Below, in pieces: positions 11,891 to 23,321 of a stretch of 64,000 nucleotides of DNA. The DNA lies in assembly GCA_963555705.1 (NCBI GenBank), contig OY743181.1:28586513-28650512 (forward strand). The letters run 5' to 3'. Numbering within the stretch: the first letter of the stretch is position 1; each line of letters starts with the position of its first letter. A model generated the notes under the pieces. The model worked only from the letters and a program-made list of their open reading frames with translations. It ran no database searches and was not told where the DNA came from. The translations under genes were made by a program, and so were the position numbers. This DNA is from Ligustrum vulgare (taxonomy: Eukaryota > Streptophyta > Magnoliopsida > Lamiales > Oleaceae).

Positions 11891-12531
11891 ACCTTAATAT
11901 GTATAATTAATAAAATATTTTTAATTATTTAACATAATTAATTAATATTAAGTAAAACCTGATTTTTGAATATATATATATATATGTTTGATCTTATTTT
12001 TGAAATTTATATTTGTAAACCCCTTAATTATGTATTTTTCCCCTAACCAAATTCAACACATAAAGTTAAAACCAACTTAATGGGCAGCAAAATGGTGTCT
12101 TGAGCAATTATTTAACTAAGTTGCTTCCAATGACCACAAATAGTTATCGGGTCGAGTTATTCATTGATTTGTCAATATGTTTTTCCATGATCTTTTTAAC
12201 ATCATTGTCTAAAATTTATATGATATCAAAAACCCAACAGTTACAAATATATTACTGTTATACCAACTTTTTCATAACTCGGGTTAATGGAAATAATCAA
12301 GTTTTAACAAACTTTCGAGCTCAATGACCAACTTGAAACTATATAAAGTTTAGCGATCAACAAGAAACTTTTCTAAAGTTCAATTACAGTATTGGAGTGG
12401 TGGTGATGGCTGCTTAATATATTAGTGTCGTGGTGTCGACGTTGGCGCTGGCGTCGGATTTGGATTGTGGGAAATGAGAGTATACTTGTGCAGGGCCGTA
12501 CCTGTGATTTTGTATACCTGAAACAAACAGT

Positions 12532-12656
12532 TTGGTTAGGAGGTTGTTGACCACGTGCGTAAATGAGTTAGCTGGTCCGGGCCTGTACTTGTGCTACCAA
12601 GCAGTAAGAGTGGTTGGTTAGGAGGTTGTTGACCACGTGCGTAAATGAGTTAGCTG
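12532..12656. repeat. 43-bp direct repeat, 82 bp apart
   Basis: An identical 43-base block starting ttggttaggaggttgttgac lies at 12532-12574 and 12614-12656. The spacer contains gggcctgtacttgtg, which resembles the sequence just upstream of the first copy, so the full duplicated unit is about 82 bp. The exact identity indicates a recent event. Confidence 0.85.
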
Positions 12657-12801
12657 ACATTTTAAGGAAATATTACAAGTATATACATTAAAACCTCTAT
12701 AAAATAATATTCAATATATTAACAATCTCTTTAAAATAATATTTTTCTCGATCCCGACTTGAGCCAATTTGTTAACTTAATAATTTCGATAAATTAATAA
12801 G

Positions 12802-12804
<3 letters not shown>

Positions 12805-12870
<66 letters not shown>
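12805..12870. repeat. (TA)n microsatellite
   Basis: About 33 uninterrupted AT dinucleotides inside the Emigrant-like element. Likely length-polymorphic. Confidence 0.9.
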
Positions 12871-12872
<2 letters not shown>

Positions 12873-13536
12873 CAAAAGACCCTTGCATAAATCTATAGTC
12901 CCGTCAATATCATAAATTAAGAATTCCCTTAAATTACAAATATACTTAGGAAAATTTAGTAAAATATGATATATTATTGTTTGCTGTTTCTTAAAATTTA
13001 AATCTTGCTGGATTTCATCTCTAACTTTTCTGATTGCATCTAAAAGTTTCGGTGTTATGTTCTCGTATAATGCCTTATTATTTGACTTGTCAAGGTCGAT
13101 TTATGGACACATTTTAGATGAAAAGTCATTGTTCGGTATGGTTATAAGAATTTTTTATACTGTTGGTTCCTTTCATCACCATATGTTGAATGCATTTAGT
13201 TCAATTACAATGAACTCATAGATGCAAATGACTTGAACTCACATTATACGGTGAATATTGTTTGATTGGTCAATACAATGAATATTATTTAACCATTAAA
13301 AGCAATGAATGTCATTTACTTATTTTTATGAATATATATGTACAATGAATTTTATTTTTTATATTAATTCAAGGAATATGATGCATACATTAGTGAAACA
13401 CATGATTTTTTATCTAATTAAATTTTTGTTAGCTGAATCGAAAAAAAACTGTTTAAATTAATAATTATTAATTTATCGATTAATTAATACCTCTCTAAAT
13501 TAATAAAATTTCATGGTCCCAGCATTATTAACTCTA

Positions 13537-13665
13537 CGTTCGGTAACACTGTAGCAATTATAAATTGATTTATTTATATTTTTAAAATAAAATGTGATGT
13601 TGAAAAGTGAAGAGAGAAAATGTGTACGATTAAAAAGTGGTTTGATAAATTATGTTATTTATAAA
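13537..13665 (-). mobile_element. small MITE, same family as 8689-8866
   Basis: Read on the minus strand, the interior has the TTTTCTCTCTTCACTTTTCAAC core shared by the family, with cgttcggtaac at the left edge. The ends are degraded and I could not define a clean target duplication. It lies inside the Emigrant-like element, so it inserted later. Confidence 0.45.
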
Positions 13666-13796
13666 TTATAAGAGTACATTAAATAAAGAGGCTAATTTAT
13701 AGAGGTTTTAATGTATATAGAAATTAGTGATTGATTTAATAGTAGTTGTAGGTCTCTAAAAAATTGTATGAATCATGACTGACATGAAGCCTTACT

Positions 13797-14068
13797 TCGA
13801 ACAAGCATTCAAAGTCTTGCTCATGCGCAAGCACACAAAGCCTTGGCCCAAGCAAGTACTCAAAGCCTTACCTCGCGCAAGCACACAAAGTCTACTCACA
13901 AAACAAGTACTCAAAGCCTTACCTCGCGTAAGCACACAAAACTTTGCTAACGAGCAAGTACTCAAAGTCTTGCCACGCGCAAGTACTCAAAGCCCTGCCT
14001 ACACACAAGCAAATAAAACTTTGCCCTACGTAAGCACACAAAGTTTTATCCCGCACAAGCACATAAAA
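13797..14068. repeat. minisatellite with gcaagyacwcaaag units
   Basis: Units of about 25-30 bases built on gcaagtactcaaagccttac recur some nine times. Translated in one frame this gives a false repetitive peptide. The array resumes at about 15,116 (cttgcctgtgcaagtacacc) beyond the MITE at 14069-15107, which therefore inserted into it. Confidence 0.75.
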
Positions 14069-15107
14069 CAATGTTTTAAAACTTAGCCCGGGTATCGACT
14101 CGGTAAAATGAAAGGGTTAAGGGGTCAGTGGGTAGACCCAAGTCGACCTAATCTACTAAATAAAAGTATTTAAAAAATTAAAAAATCAAACATGAGAAAT
14201 TGGGAGCAATAATTTTTTTTTATTTTAGATTTTTAATATTTTTTTAGTTTTTTTAAGAGATTAAATAAATTTTTATACAAAACTAATTTTTCTATATAAA
14301 AATTAAATATACACTATATAAAATATTGCAGCAATAATATTTTTTTAATTTTAAAATTACTAATTCAAAAAAAAATATTGATTAATTATTGCTAGTTATA
14401 TTTATTATACCATAATTTATTTCAAGACTAACATTAAAATTATCTTAAGTTAGAAACCCAAAAAAAAAAAAAAAAAGATTCTAAATTTATTAAACTAACA
14501 ACAATACAAATATTTGGAGAAGTGAATAAATAAAAGCAATGAAAAGAAAAAATAATTTTGAAAATGGAGGGAGATGCTTTTTTTTTTTTTTTAATTAATG
14601 AAAAGCAATATAAGGAATATAATGAAAAATTGAAAGTAAAACAAAAAATAAATAAAATAAAATAAATAAAATAAAATAAATAACAATACCCACTTGGGGT
14701 TTGAATCCGTGCACTCTACACAGTGGTAGGAAGGGAAAGATTGCTAATTAGCTCACCATTGCCTTTTGATTTGTAGTCAAATCTGAATATTTAAAAACAA
14801 TTGAATGGAATCTCACTAGCCCTATGTATATAGGGCTGTTTGGCTTCCAGTTTTTTGTGCATGGCTTAAGTTGAATTTGCAGCCCCCAATTGATTTTATT
14901 AAATGTTTAAAAAATAAATGAAAGGAGGGCAAAAAAAATTTTAAAAAATCGACCAGAAAAACCCTTAAAACCAGGGATCGAGTCACCGGTTCAAGTGAAA
15001 CTAGGCTGGTTCATCGGGTTTTAATGCATGTTTTGGGAATTTAGAGACCCAGTTTTTGAATTGGGTCGTGGGTACCCAAGTTGACCCGACCGAGTCTAAC
15101 AACATTG
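14069..15107. mobile_element. second hAT-type MITE, 1039 bp
   Basis: Left end CAATGTTTTAAAACT; right end, reverse-complemented, CAATGTTGTTAGACTCGG. The flanking octamers acataaaa (14061-14068) and gtataaaa (15108-15115) agree at six of eight positions, an eroded hAT target duplication. Splitting of the minisatellite on both sides supports the boundaries. The subterminal parts are rich in gggtcgac and cccgac motifs. No coding capacity. Confidence 0.6.
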
Positions 15108-15235
15108 GTATAAAATACTTGCCTGTGCAAGTACACCTAGCCACCCCAAGCAACTAAGTAATAAAATTGATATAATTAAGTCCTTGGGTTTATTTTTACT
15201 TAATATAAGCTCGGTTTATTACTTAACATAGGTTG

Positions 15236-15238
<3 letters not shown>

Positions 15239-15275
<37 letters not shown>
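15239..15275. repeat. 37-base T homopolymer
   Basis: An uninterrupted run of T. It may be assembly-sensitive or a retroposed poly(A) read on the other strand, but no SINE or gene copy is visible next to it. Confidence 0.8.
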
Positions 15276-15280
<5 letters not shown>

Positions 15281-15299
15281 AAGCTTGGGCTTAGTCCTT

Positions 15300-16378
15300 G
15301 CTTAGCATAAGCTCTTGTTTATTTCTCCTTAACATAATCATCACATGACATCCTGCCAAAACCACGATACCTCATTATTGCGCATCCATCTCTCCCTGAA
15401 CACGACAGTGGATGCGTTGGGCCTATGATGAGTACAAATTTTACCTATATCCGAACCCTCATAAAATCCTCAAACCCGAGTACTTTGATAAATATAATCT
15501 CCTAATCAAATGTGTAACTTCGAGGACCACCTTGAACCCGACCTCTCATGACGAGCTCAAACCCGAACACATGAATATTATCCCATATTATATTTTGATA
15601 CACCAAGGAGGTCCTCAACCTCGACTATCATTTATACCCCGAGCACACTACTTGTCCTCAGCCTGAGCACACCATTTGTCATCAACCTTGAACAAAACAT
15701 TTTTCCTAAACCCCGAGCACTTGACTATTTAGTCATGTTATATTTTTCATCCCCGAGCACGTACCTTATCGTGAGCAAATCTTAAACCCGAAGGACCAAA
15801 CTTTACCCTATTAATAGGCAGTGTTCTCGGGGGTTTACCCCTTAACAGTCGAATATCCCTCTCTCCAAACAGGGAATATTTGATCTCCTAATCCTAATAG
15901 GACTTATATTCCACAATACCCTAATCCTTCGCGACAACTCACCCAACCTTATAATAAACAAATGGAGAACTTCTAATAGAACTTGTACATAATATCATGA
16001 ATCATAATCCTATCCGGATTCTCCTACTCACCCCAATTAATACATGCCTTTCAATTACAATTAAGGTACATAATCATTTTGTAATGAATAATTTTAAGGA
16101 AACATTTTTAATTGACATTTTTAAGTGACATTGTGACATGACGAATATACATTGGATGTTGTAAAAAACTATCCCATCACTTACTTTTTAACCACCCAAT
16201 GTATGTGCGCAATGTTACAATGTCACTTAAAAATATCTCCCTAGAATTACTCTTTTACAATTTATAACCTCTTTCATAAATATTTTCTCTCACTGTTTAC
16301 TAACTTAAGCACTGGAGGGGCAACGAGGTCACACCTCACCACCTTTGTTTCAGGTATTCGAAAATTCAGATCGTGCTT
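15300..16378 (+). repeat. relic of a gypsy-type LTR
   Basis: The stretch around 15800-16370 has the texture of a Ty3/gypsy LTR: ctaataggacttatattccac, then cataaatattttctctcac, then taacttaagcactggagggg before the end. The last phrase resembles the R/U5 segment of the Tat LTR at 32414-33106 (taacttgagcgtcggagtg). Repeats of cccgagcac occur at 15640-15770. No primer site or internal region follows. A foldback element interrupts it near 16,090-16,250. Confidence 0.4.
16090..16250. repeat. foldback/MITE-like inverted repeat
   Basis: The arms contain tttttaagtgacattgtgac (about 16119) and its inverse near 16213-16234, with an inner pair atacattgg and ccaatgtat. The whole can fold on itself. The family is not identified. 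Confidence 0.6.
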
Positions 16379-16560
16379 GTTTGCTCTTAAAGCTTGGGAA
16401 ATTGTATGTACAAATTTTTAGCATCATCAAGCTTGATCTTTAAACACAGTAGAGGGAAACAGGGCTCGACAATCGTTTTTAAATTCGAGAACACCGAACT
16501 GAAGAAATGCAGAATGCAGGGAAAATTCTGTCCATGTCTCAAAGGAACCAATAATACTCG

Positions 16561-16602
16561 CAATAATTCTATTAGAACCGCAAGTGTGACCCCAAATTTC
16601 AC
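16561..16602 (+). repeat. left TIR of the Mutator-like element
   Basis: Contains TCTATTAGAACC followed by CAAGTGTG and CCCAAATTT. It matches the reverse complement of 25284-25325 at about 38 of 42 positions. Confidence 0.7.
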
Positions 16603-17366
16603 CCAATAAAGGAAAAAGATCATTACACCCTTAATTCTATACTCATTTGCACAGCCTACCATTACTCTCAAAATTTAGAATTCCATTTCAGAAACCCATT
16701 TCCAACCCTGTTTCACCCAAAACCAAACCTAGGTCGCCCATCTCATTTCCTCACAACGATTACACGTGGTGAAATCTTCTAATTAGAATATCGGAAACCA
16801 TACAACATATAGGGCAACATCTACCGGATTTTATGTTCTCAAAGTATACATTTCCGCTTCGAACGATTATGCACCCAATTTAAGGTATAGTTCTCACTTG
16901 AATTTCGAACTTTTTCACGAGAAGAAGAATCACTTTATTTTCTTTCGATAAATCCAACGATTTATATTTGGCTTGTATGTACATAAATTTCCTGATTTTC
17001 CCATTTTGCTTCACAAATTTGAATTCTTTTTACTGCTTGAGGGATTGAACCAAGAAATTGAAATGTTTTTCTGTATAAAAATGTTCCTGTTATGGATTTT
17101 TTTTTTTTTTTTTTTGCTATTGGAGTATCAAGGTTAATTTTTGTTATGAAAACATTTTATGGTATTGATTCGCTTATAGAATTCAATAGAATTAATGTTA
17201 TGGTTTTGTTTCTGTTATTGAAATGTTCTTGCTGTTATTGGAATGTTAAGAATTATGCTTGTATTGTCTAGAGCAATTTTAGTTCCATATTGCGATTCAT
17301 TTGTAACCATTTAAATCTCAATTTTCAAGGATGTTTGATTCCGTGTTGCATATTGTGACAGTGTAG

Positions 17367-17567
17367 TTGAACAGCTTGAATTATACAACGGGTGGCGAAA
17401 GAGGACCCAACTACGAGCGTGGCATAGTTGTAGAAAATAGGACCACTGGTTTGGTGGTTGTCCAACTGAGCGACGATGCCCATTACGCACGGATAACTTT
17501 CGAAGAAAATGTGGAGATATCAGTTTTTACATTTCGCAAGACCAAGGCCATTCACAAGAAAAATTGA
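17367..17567 (+). other. unrecognised probable exon inside the MULE
   Basis: An open frame of 66 codons ends in TGA at 17565-17567. It has no ATG but is preceded by a plausible splice acceptor (gtgtag, 17361-17366), and its codon use is GC-richer and more protein-like than its surroundings. The peptide includes NYERGIVVENRTTGLVVVQL. I recognise no family. An upstream donor may lie near 16890 (aaggtatag). It could be a second MULE gene or a captured host exon. Confidence 0.35.
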
Positions 17568-18122
17568 TAGGTTATGGTGCAAGGCTGTCTGTGTATTTGT
17601 GCTATATTTGTCTCGGCTAAGTTGTTGCTCGATTTTATTTTGTTTGTATGTACTGCCTTAGGAAAAAATTGTACTAAATAAGATTTAATTACCTAAATGC
17701 TTGTATGTGCTGTCTTAGTAAACATTGTACCAAACAAGATTTATTTCTTTTGTATGTACTGTTAGGACCTAAAGAATTGTAAAATTTTTATATTAAAGAA
17801 ACTAATCTCACTAAGTTGTTCCAAGCAGCAATGATACAACTGTCAAGAATAATCAGCTATTATCCAATTTACTTCAACTTAGTGGAGTGAACATACATAC
17901 TGAAGATACTTACGTCCGAAACCAAAAATGTGAATTCACATCCACAACCTTGTTGTAACCATTGATATTCAACGCAGATTTAATTACTTCATTCCAGTAA
18001 AAAAAAAATTCAACATTGATGAAAACACTGCAATTTACAGTTACATAATTTAACATTGAAGTCAGAATTTAACATTAAACAAGTTCAAATCATCTTAAAA
18101 TGACAGAATTCAAGTAATTATA
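17568..18122. other. no gene seen
   Basis: AT-rich sequence between the putative exon and the 3' end of the FAR1-like gene. Two similar phrases around ttgtatgtactgccttag (17645) and ttgtatgtgctgtcttag (17701) form a short duplication. Nothing else stands out. Confidence 0.5.
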
Positions 18123-19292
18123 TTATCCTAAGTTTTGTATATCTATCATGTACGTCGACATCAAATTAAGACCAAGATCAACATTGCTCAATTGCATAGG
18201 TTGTGAAGTATAACATAGTGGAGTTACTGTGGGAAATTGATTGACTTTGGCCGGTTGAGTTTGACTCTTTCCTTTGCTTACCTTAGATGTCACTTGTTGC
18301 CAAGAAAAACAAGTGACATTAATTAGTTTCTATGGCCATGTCTATGTTGAGATAATGAAGATAAATTAAAGTGCAAAATTTACCTTGATTTTCTTCGTAC
18401 CCCTCTCCATTGACCCCTTTTGCTGGATTTTTCTAGGAGCCCCCTTTCTTTTCGAGCACTTTGGATATAGTATGGTAATTTATTTTATATTTTTTCTCAT
18501 TAGGCGCACTAAGTTCTGAAACAAGATTATCACTAGAATTTGTCCTTTGTCTTGAGTTGGTCGGCCCATGCAAAAGATTTTCCATCCATTCCATTAACTG
18601 TTGGGTCCGTAATTCATCATCAACAAACATGTTTGCAATCTTTGCGAGTGTACTACACAATTGATTGTACCTAACTTGCAAGACCGTACTAACCCATCCA
18701 TCAGAGTTTATCTTCACTCTTATGTGCGCTCTATGCACATCTCATCTCCATCTCCTCAATATATAATAAATACTCAGGAAGCAATTTTACACCGTTATGC
18801 ATCAATACCGATACAACACATCGGAAAAGAATTCCTCTGAACTCAAATAGATGACAACTACATATACATTGGCTTTTCTCCACGTCGAATGAAATTGTGA
18901 ATTTATTCCTCCTTTGCACCCCGTATACTGTCACATCTTCTTCCACCTCAAACTTAATTCCATTGATGTCTGAAACAAGATCATAATACACTTTCCCTGT
19001 GATCTCCTTTTGAAATTCCTTGAATTTAGATAGGGTATACACATCCTCCTGCTGTTTCTCCATAGTGTACGTAGTAACACAAGGAATCATTTGTGTATAT
19101 GACTTGACATCTGCCTGGAATTCCTTGTCCACTTTACTCCTAAGAGCCTGCTCATATTTTTCTACAAACTGTTTGAAAGTGGTCTTGAATACTCTCACTG
19201 CGTTGTGTGGTCGACATATCTGCCTAAAAACTGGTTCTTAGAAAACATGGCATCCAACGGCCTCGCTCATTGTACAGACCTGACAACCAAAC

Positions 19293-20790
19293 TGTTATTA
19301 CAAGATAAACTAACCAAGAGGGGGGTGAATTGGTTTATAAAACTTTTTCGATAAATAATCTTAAACTTAAAAACCAATGAGAAAAAGTATGAGCACTTAG
19401 TATTGCAAGTAGCTAAACTATCAATGTAGTGTGCTATAAAAGTATGAACTTAATTGATAAAGCAAGTATAGCACTTAGATATAGTGTTGCACAATATAGA
19501 TTGATAGAAAAGAGTAAGTGCAATGCAAGTAAGTAAAAGGGATAAGAGATTGCAAACGCGATTTATGGAGGTTCAATCAACCAACGTGATCTACGTCCTC
19601 CGTTACCGAACTCTCCGTCACGAGCAAGGTCAAATCCACTATATTGATAACTTACAACAAGGAGTATCGAATCCTTAGGTGACTTTACAACAAGGAGCAC
19701 CTATCCTTTACAATCGAGTTTTCACAAGGATCTCGAAACCATAAACAAGGTACAAATGAGAATTTTACAATTGAATCAACTCTCTTAACAAATGATATGA
19801 TCAAGTCAAGTATCTTGAGAGTTTTAGGATAACACTTCAATAGATAGCAAATATTTAACGCTCAAGTGTTTATGAAAACTTTGAAGAAGGATATGAGATA
19901 GTTTTTCTTGAATCAAAGTTTTTCAACCAATGATCTCTCTTTCCAAATAATACTTAGTTAAGTATGAAGAGAGATATACACTTCAATAAGTGTTTGGTGA
20001 TATGAACTCAATCAATGATTAATAATGAAGTAAGAGTATTGAGTTTTCTATAAAATGGAATTCTTGATAAATATATGAAATAGTTTTGAACAATCAAGAG
20101 ATTCCTTGCAATAAATGAAATAGAATGTAAAACAAGGTAAGCTCAATGATTTTCTCAATAAATTTCTCTCTTAAATGCTCTTGTTGTTGATAGAAATGAA
20201 TGCAAGAGAAGTGGCTATTTAAAAATCAAGAATTTGAGCTTCAGGAGGTTTCGGTCGACCATTTCACACTTTCGATCGACCGAAAGCTCAAAAACTAGCC
20301 GTTATACATTTGAGCCGTTATACTTTCGGTTGACCAAATATTTCGGTTGATCAAAGTTTCGGTCGATCAAGTGTGTTTCGGTCGACCGAAAATGGAATTT
20401 TTGGAAATTTTATTTTTATATCAAAAAGTTTATTTTTCCAAAAACTATTTCATGTTATAATTTTAAAAATCGTTTTTATGCAATTCATAATTTCTAGAAA
20501 TAATTTTGAGCTTTATAGACTTGCTAAAAATTGATGAGTCGAACCTTTACAAATGAGTTGAGATTTTCCAACATAAATCTTCCAAAGTTTTAATCTTTGG
20601 TCTTCGACGATCTTGTTCACTTCAAATATCTCTTATGATTGCTTTGTACTTCAATGGAAGACGATTTTGATCTCGGAGTATTCAAATGACACATATATGA
20701 TAAAACTCAAGAATTGAAATCATTAGTAATACATGAGATCTTGTTTGTTATAATCAAAACAATATATACGTGAATAGTCATAGGTCAACA
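19293..20790 (-). repeat. left (3') LTR of the non-autonomous element
   Basis: 1498 bp, TG...CA. The right edge is fixed by the identical ataggtcaaca ending at 23566 and by the polypurine tract that follows. It contains a cluster of TTTCGGTCGACCGAAA-type palindromes at 20249-20391. Confidence 0.8.
20249..20391. repeat. cluster of TTTCGGTCGACCGAAA palindromes
   Basis: At least six full or partial copies of TTTCGGTCGACC and its complement lie in about 140 bp. The perfect 16-base palindrome is at 20376-20391. Variants have tcgatc or ttgacc/ttgatc cores. Confidence 0.85.
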
Positions 20791-20805
20791 ATTTCCCCCT
20801 TTTTG
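20791..20805 (-). other. polypurine tract of the non-autonomous element
   Basis: On the minus strand the bases read CAAAAAGGGGGAAAT directly before the 3' LTR, a standard plus-strand primer for copia elements. Two more cccccttt stretches lie at about 20892 and 20943. Confidence 0.75.
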
Positions 20806-21377
20806 ATTATGACAAACAATATGATTTTTAATTCGTAAGAAACGATGAAATATATATGTGAGTACATATTCCCTCTTTATTTTGCAATGTATTCCCCCTT
20901 TCTATCATAATATAGCAAGATAAAACAAATTAAATATCTCTTCCCCCTTTTGGCATAAGCAAAAAGTGTCAAGTAGCCTTAATACATACGGGAATAGGCA
21001 TGGAATACCTATAATCAATTGTCCCTTTAATAGAAGTGCAAGTAATGAATAGGAATGCGGAAACATAACTTTATGGAAATACTAACACATAGTTTGCATA
21101 TTCCAAAAAAATTTGACATGGAATCCCCGTATTTTGGACAAACCGATAAGAATAGAATCTTATCTTATAGAAAGCACCTATCCTTCACAATTAGCACAGC
21201 TCAAAGCAAGAATCATATCGAAATATAGCATGTGAATCATAATATGTAGAACAAGTAGGCAAAAGAGAACATTAACATAACGAAAATGGCATAGTTTGTA
21301 AAACATGACTACATAGTTGAAAACAAAATGTTGTTGAAAAAGTCACTACGAAAGATATAAAAATAAAGATAGGATCT

Positions 21378-22574
21378 TCAATCGGCCGCCGGTGGTGGAG
21401 GTGGATTAGGCGGGTAGATGGAGTAGAAATGAGCGAAGAAGGCCTCTTGAGATGTGTGCATATGTTGAAGTTGATGTTGGATACCTTCAACCGTCGTGGT
21501 GAGAGAATCGATACGCCCATTTAGGATGTTGAATTGATCTTCAGAGATGGATCGATGGGGAGGTGCTGCAGCTTGCGGTGCTCGAGCCCGTGACCTCGGT
21601 CGAGGCTGGTCATCCCCACCACCTTGTTCAGCACCTTCACCGGCACCCCCTTGGTCACCCTCACCCGCATCCGCCCCTTCACCAACCTCCAATTCCTCTT
21701 CAGCTTCCCCTTCGGTAAATGGTCAAGTCGTAGGCCCCGATGCATCATCGAAACCTTGAGTATTGCACACCCATTGCCCATCACCCTTAACAATTTTCAT
21801 CCGTTTGAGAGTGTTAATGTTGATAATATCGGTGTGTTTAGGTTTAAGAATAGGCTCATTGTTTAGAGGCACATTTAAGTGATTGAAAATTTTTGTGAAT
21901 ATCATGCCGTAGGGTAGGCCTAGAACCCGAGGAGAGGTATGAACATGGTGAAGATGTTGGACGAAGATGTATGGAAAATCAAGTTTACGACTGACAAGAA
22001 GAGAATCAAGAATGAAAAGGTCGAGATGATTCACTTCATCAAAATGGCCACTGCGGGGTACAATTGTGTGAGCAATTGCATGATGAAGGACCTTGCATGG
22101 GATAGTTAAATGGTTGAGGTTCAAGGTCATAGTGGTAGTGAGGGGTCGGGCAGTGACACGACTACAAGCTTCTAATTCATTGTATCCCTCGAACCTAACA
22201 GGATAATGAGTAACATATGCATAATTGTCACAACGTTGCAATCCGAGGAGGTTTCTAATGAGGGATCATTGGATTTCAACTCGTGTTCCCTTAACTGAAC
22301 TAGTACTTTCATCCGGATAAAAAGTAGCTTTTCGGAAAAATTCCCGAATTAATTTCGGATATGAGTTTTCAGAAATAGACATGACGTTTTTCCATCCTAT
22401 ATCTTCAAAATAACGCTCGATTTGAAACGAGGGGGCTTGAAGATAAAAATCGAAGAAATCGATAGACTTACCTATGAGAATTGGATGATCAGAGAATCGG
22501 TCGGGCAAGGGTGTGCGTTCCTCAACGTTCGATGAGCTTGCTTCGCCTTTCTTTGATTTCTTCTTTGGAGGCAT
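21378..22574 (-). pseudogene. plant transposon-protein ORF in the LTR element
   Basis: One minus-strand frame of 399 codons from MPPKKKSKKGEASSSN to the stop at 21378, with in-frame TGA codons at about 22266 and 21723. The start is basic and nuclear-signal-like. The middle has motifs such as WKNVMSISENSYPKLIREFF and VLGLPYGMIFTKIFNHLNV. The tail is Gly/Glu-rich, then a short predicted coil and a proline run (YPPNPPPPPAAD). This organisation matches what is usually called the putative plant transposon protein domain, of unknown function. A distant homologue is at 39778-40893 in another element. Two stops make this copy dead. Confidence 0.65.
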
Positions 22575-22968
22575 TGCTAATTTTTGAGTGAATTGAAGGG
22601 ACCAATAGAATTTTTTGGAAAAATTGAGGTAAAAATGATTGGAAATAGAAAAAAAGAGTAGAAATCAGTAGTGTAGTGATAGAATGGTGATTTGGGTGGA
22701 AGAAATCGATTCAAGAGGAGAAGATTTTGAAATTTTCGTGTTTTGCCCAAGGTGTAGGGTTTTGAGGATTTTTTGATGAATTCTGAAGGAGAAAATCAAT
22801 ATTTGAGAGGGACAATGATGGGGAACACGAATTTGGAGGATGTTTTGAAGTAATTTTGATCAAGAAGATGGATTAAGGAGAGATTTGAAGTGATGGATGC
22901 GTAATTAGGGTTTATGAAATGAAATTTGGGGATGAATCTGGTGTTTTAAAATGCTGAATCCGCGCATC

Positions 22969-23002
22969 TTTCGGTCGACCGAAAGTTTGAGTCGGTCGAC
23001 CG
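22969..23002. repeat. second site with the GGTCGACC palindrome
   Basis: TTTCGGTCGACCGAAA at 22969-22984 is followed by CGGTCGACCG at 22993-23002, about 395 bases upstream of the ORF start and identical in core to the LTR cluster. Confidence 0.85.
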
Positions 23003-23039
23003 AAACTCTGCAGGTTTCAAAACAGGTAGCTGCAGGAGG

Positions 23040-23122
23040 GTTCGACTCATCAATTTTTAGCAAGTCTATAAAGCTCAAAATTATTTCTAGAAATTATGAA
23101 TTGCATAAAAACGATTTTTAAA
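23040..23122 (-). repeat. inverted copy of an LTR segment
   Basis: This is the reverse complement of 20462-20543 in the left LTR, essentially identical by eye. It lies where the right LTR should be and points the wrong way. Confidence 0.85.
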
Positions 23123-23321
23123 AAAGTAAAAGCTCGAGACTGGCTCGGCTCGGTTCGGAAAAAGCTCGGGCTAAAGCTCGAGTCGAGCCTTATTTTTGGA
23201 GACGAGCTTTAGCTCGGCTTGGCTCGGGCCAAAAAAAGCTCTACCCCAAAAAGCTCGAGCCAAGCTCGAGCCTTGATCTTCGGCTCGCGAGCCGGCTCGG
23301 CTCGGCTCGTTGACATCCCTA
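23123..23321. mobile_element. agctcg-rich insert, hAT-MITE-like end
   Basis: A low-complexity stretch of agctcg and ggctcg motifs. It ends cgttgacatcccta, which read on the other strand begins TAGGGATGTCAACGAGCCG. That end resembles widespread plant hAT MITEs. The other end is not clear and no target duplication was found. Confidence 0.4.

Larger units (their letters stand above)
12686..13713. mobile_element. Emigrant-like (pogo/mariner) MITE, 1028 bp
   Basis: The left end CATTAAAACCTCTATAAA and the right end TTTATAGAGGTTTTAATG form an inverted repeat. Each is flanked by TA, the target of Tc1/mariner elements. The AAACCTCTATAAA end matches the known Emigrant/Lemi family. The element is swollen by a TA microsatellite (12805-12870) and by another small MITE (about 13537-13665). 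No transposase is left. Confidence 0.65.

Noticed and set aside
13775..14086. 103-residue frame with LPRASTQ-type repeats
   Set aside because: The peptide repeats simply mirror the DNA minisatellite, and the frame runs into a MITE end.
15412..15666. 84-residue plus-strand frame
   Set aside because: It lies in a cccgagcac repeat-rich LTR relic and resembles no protein.
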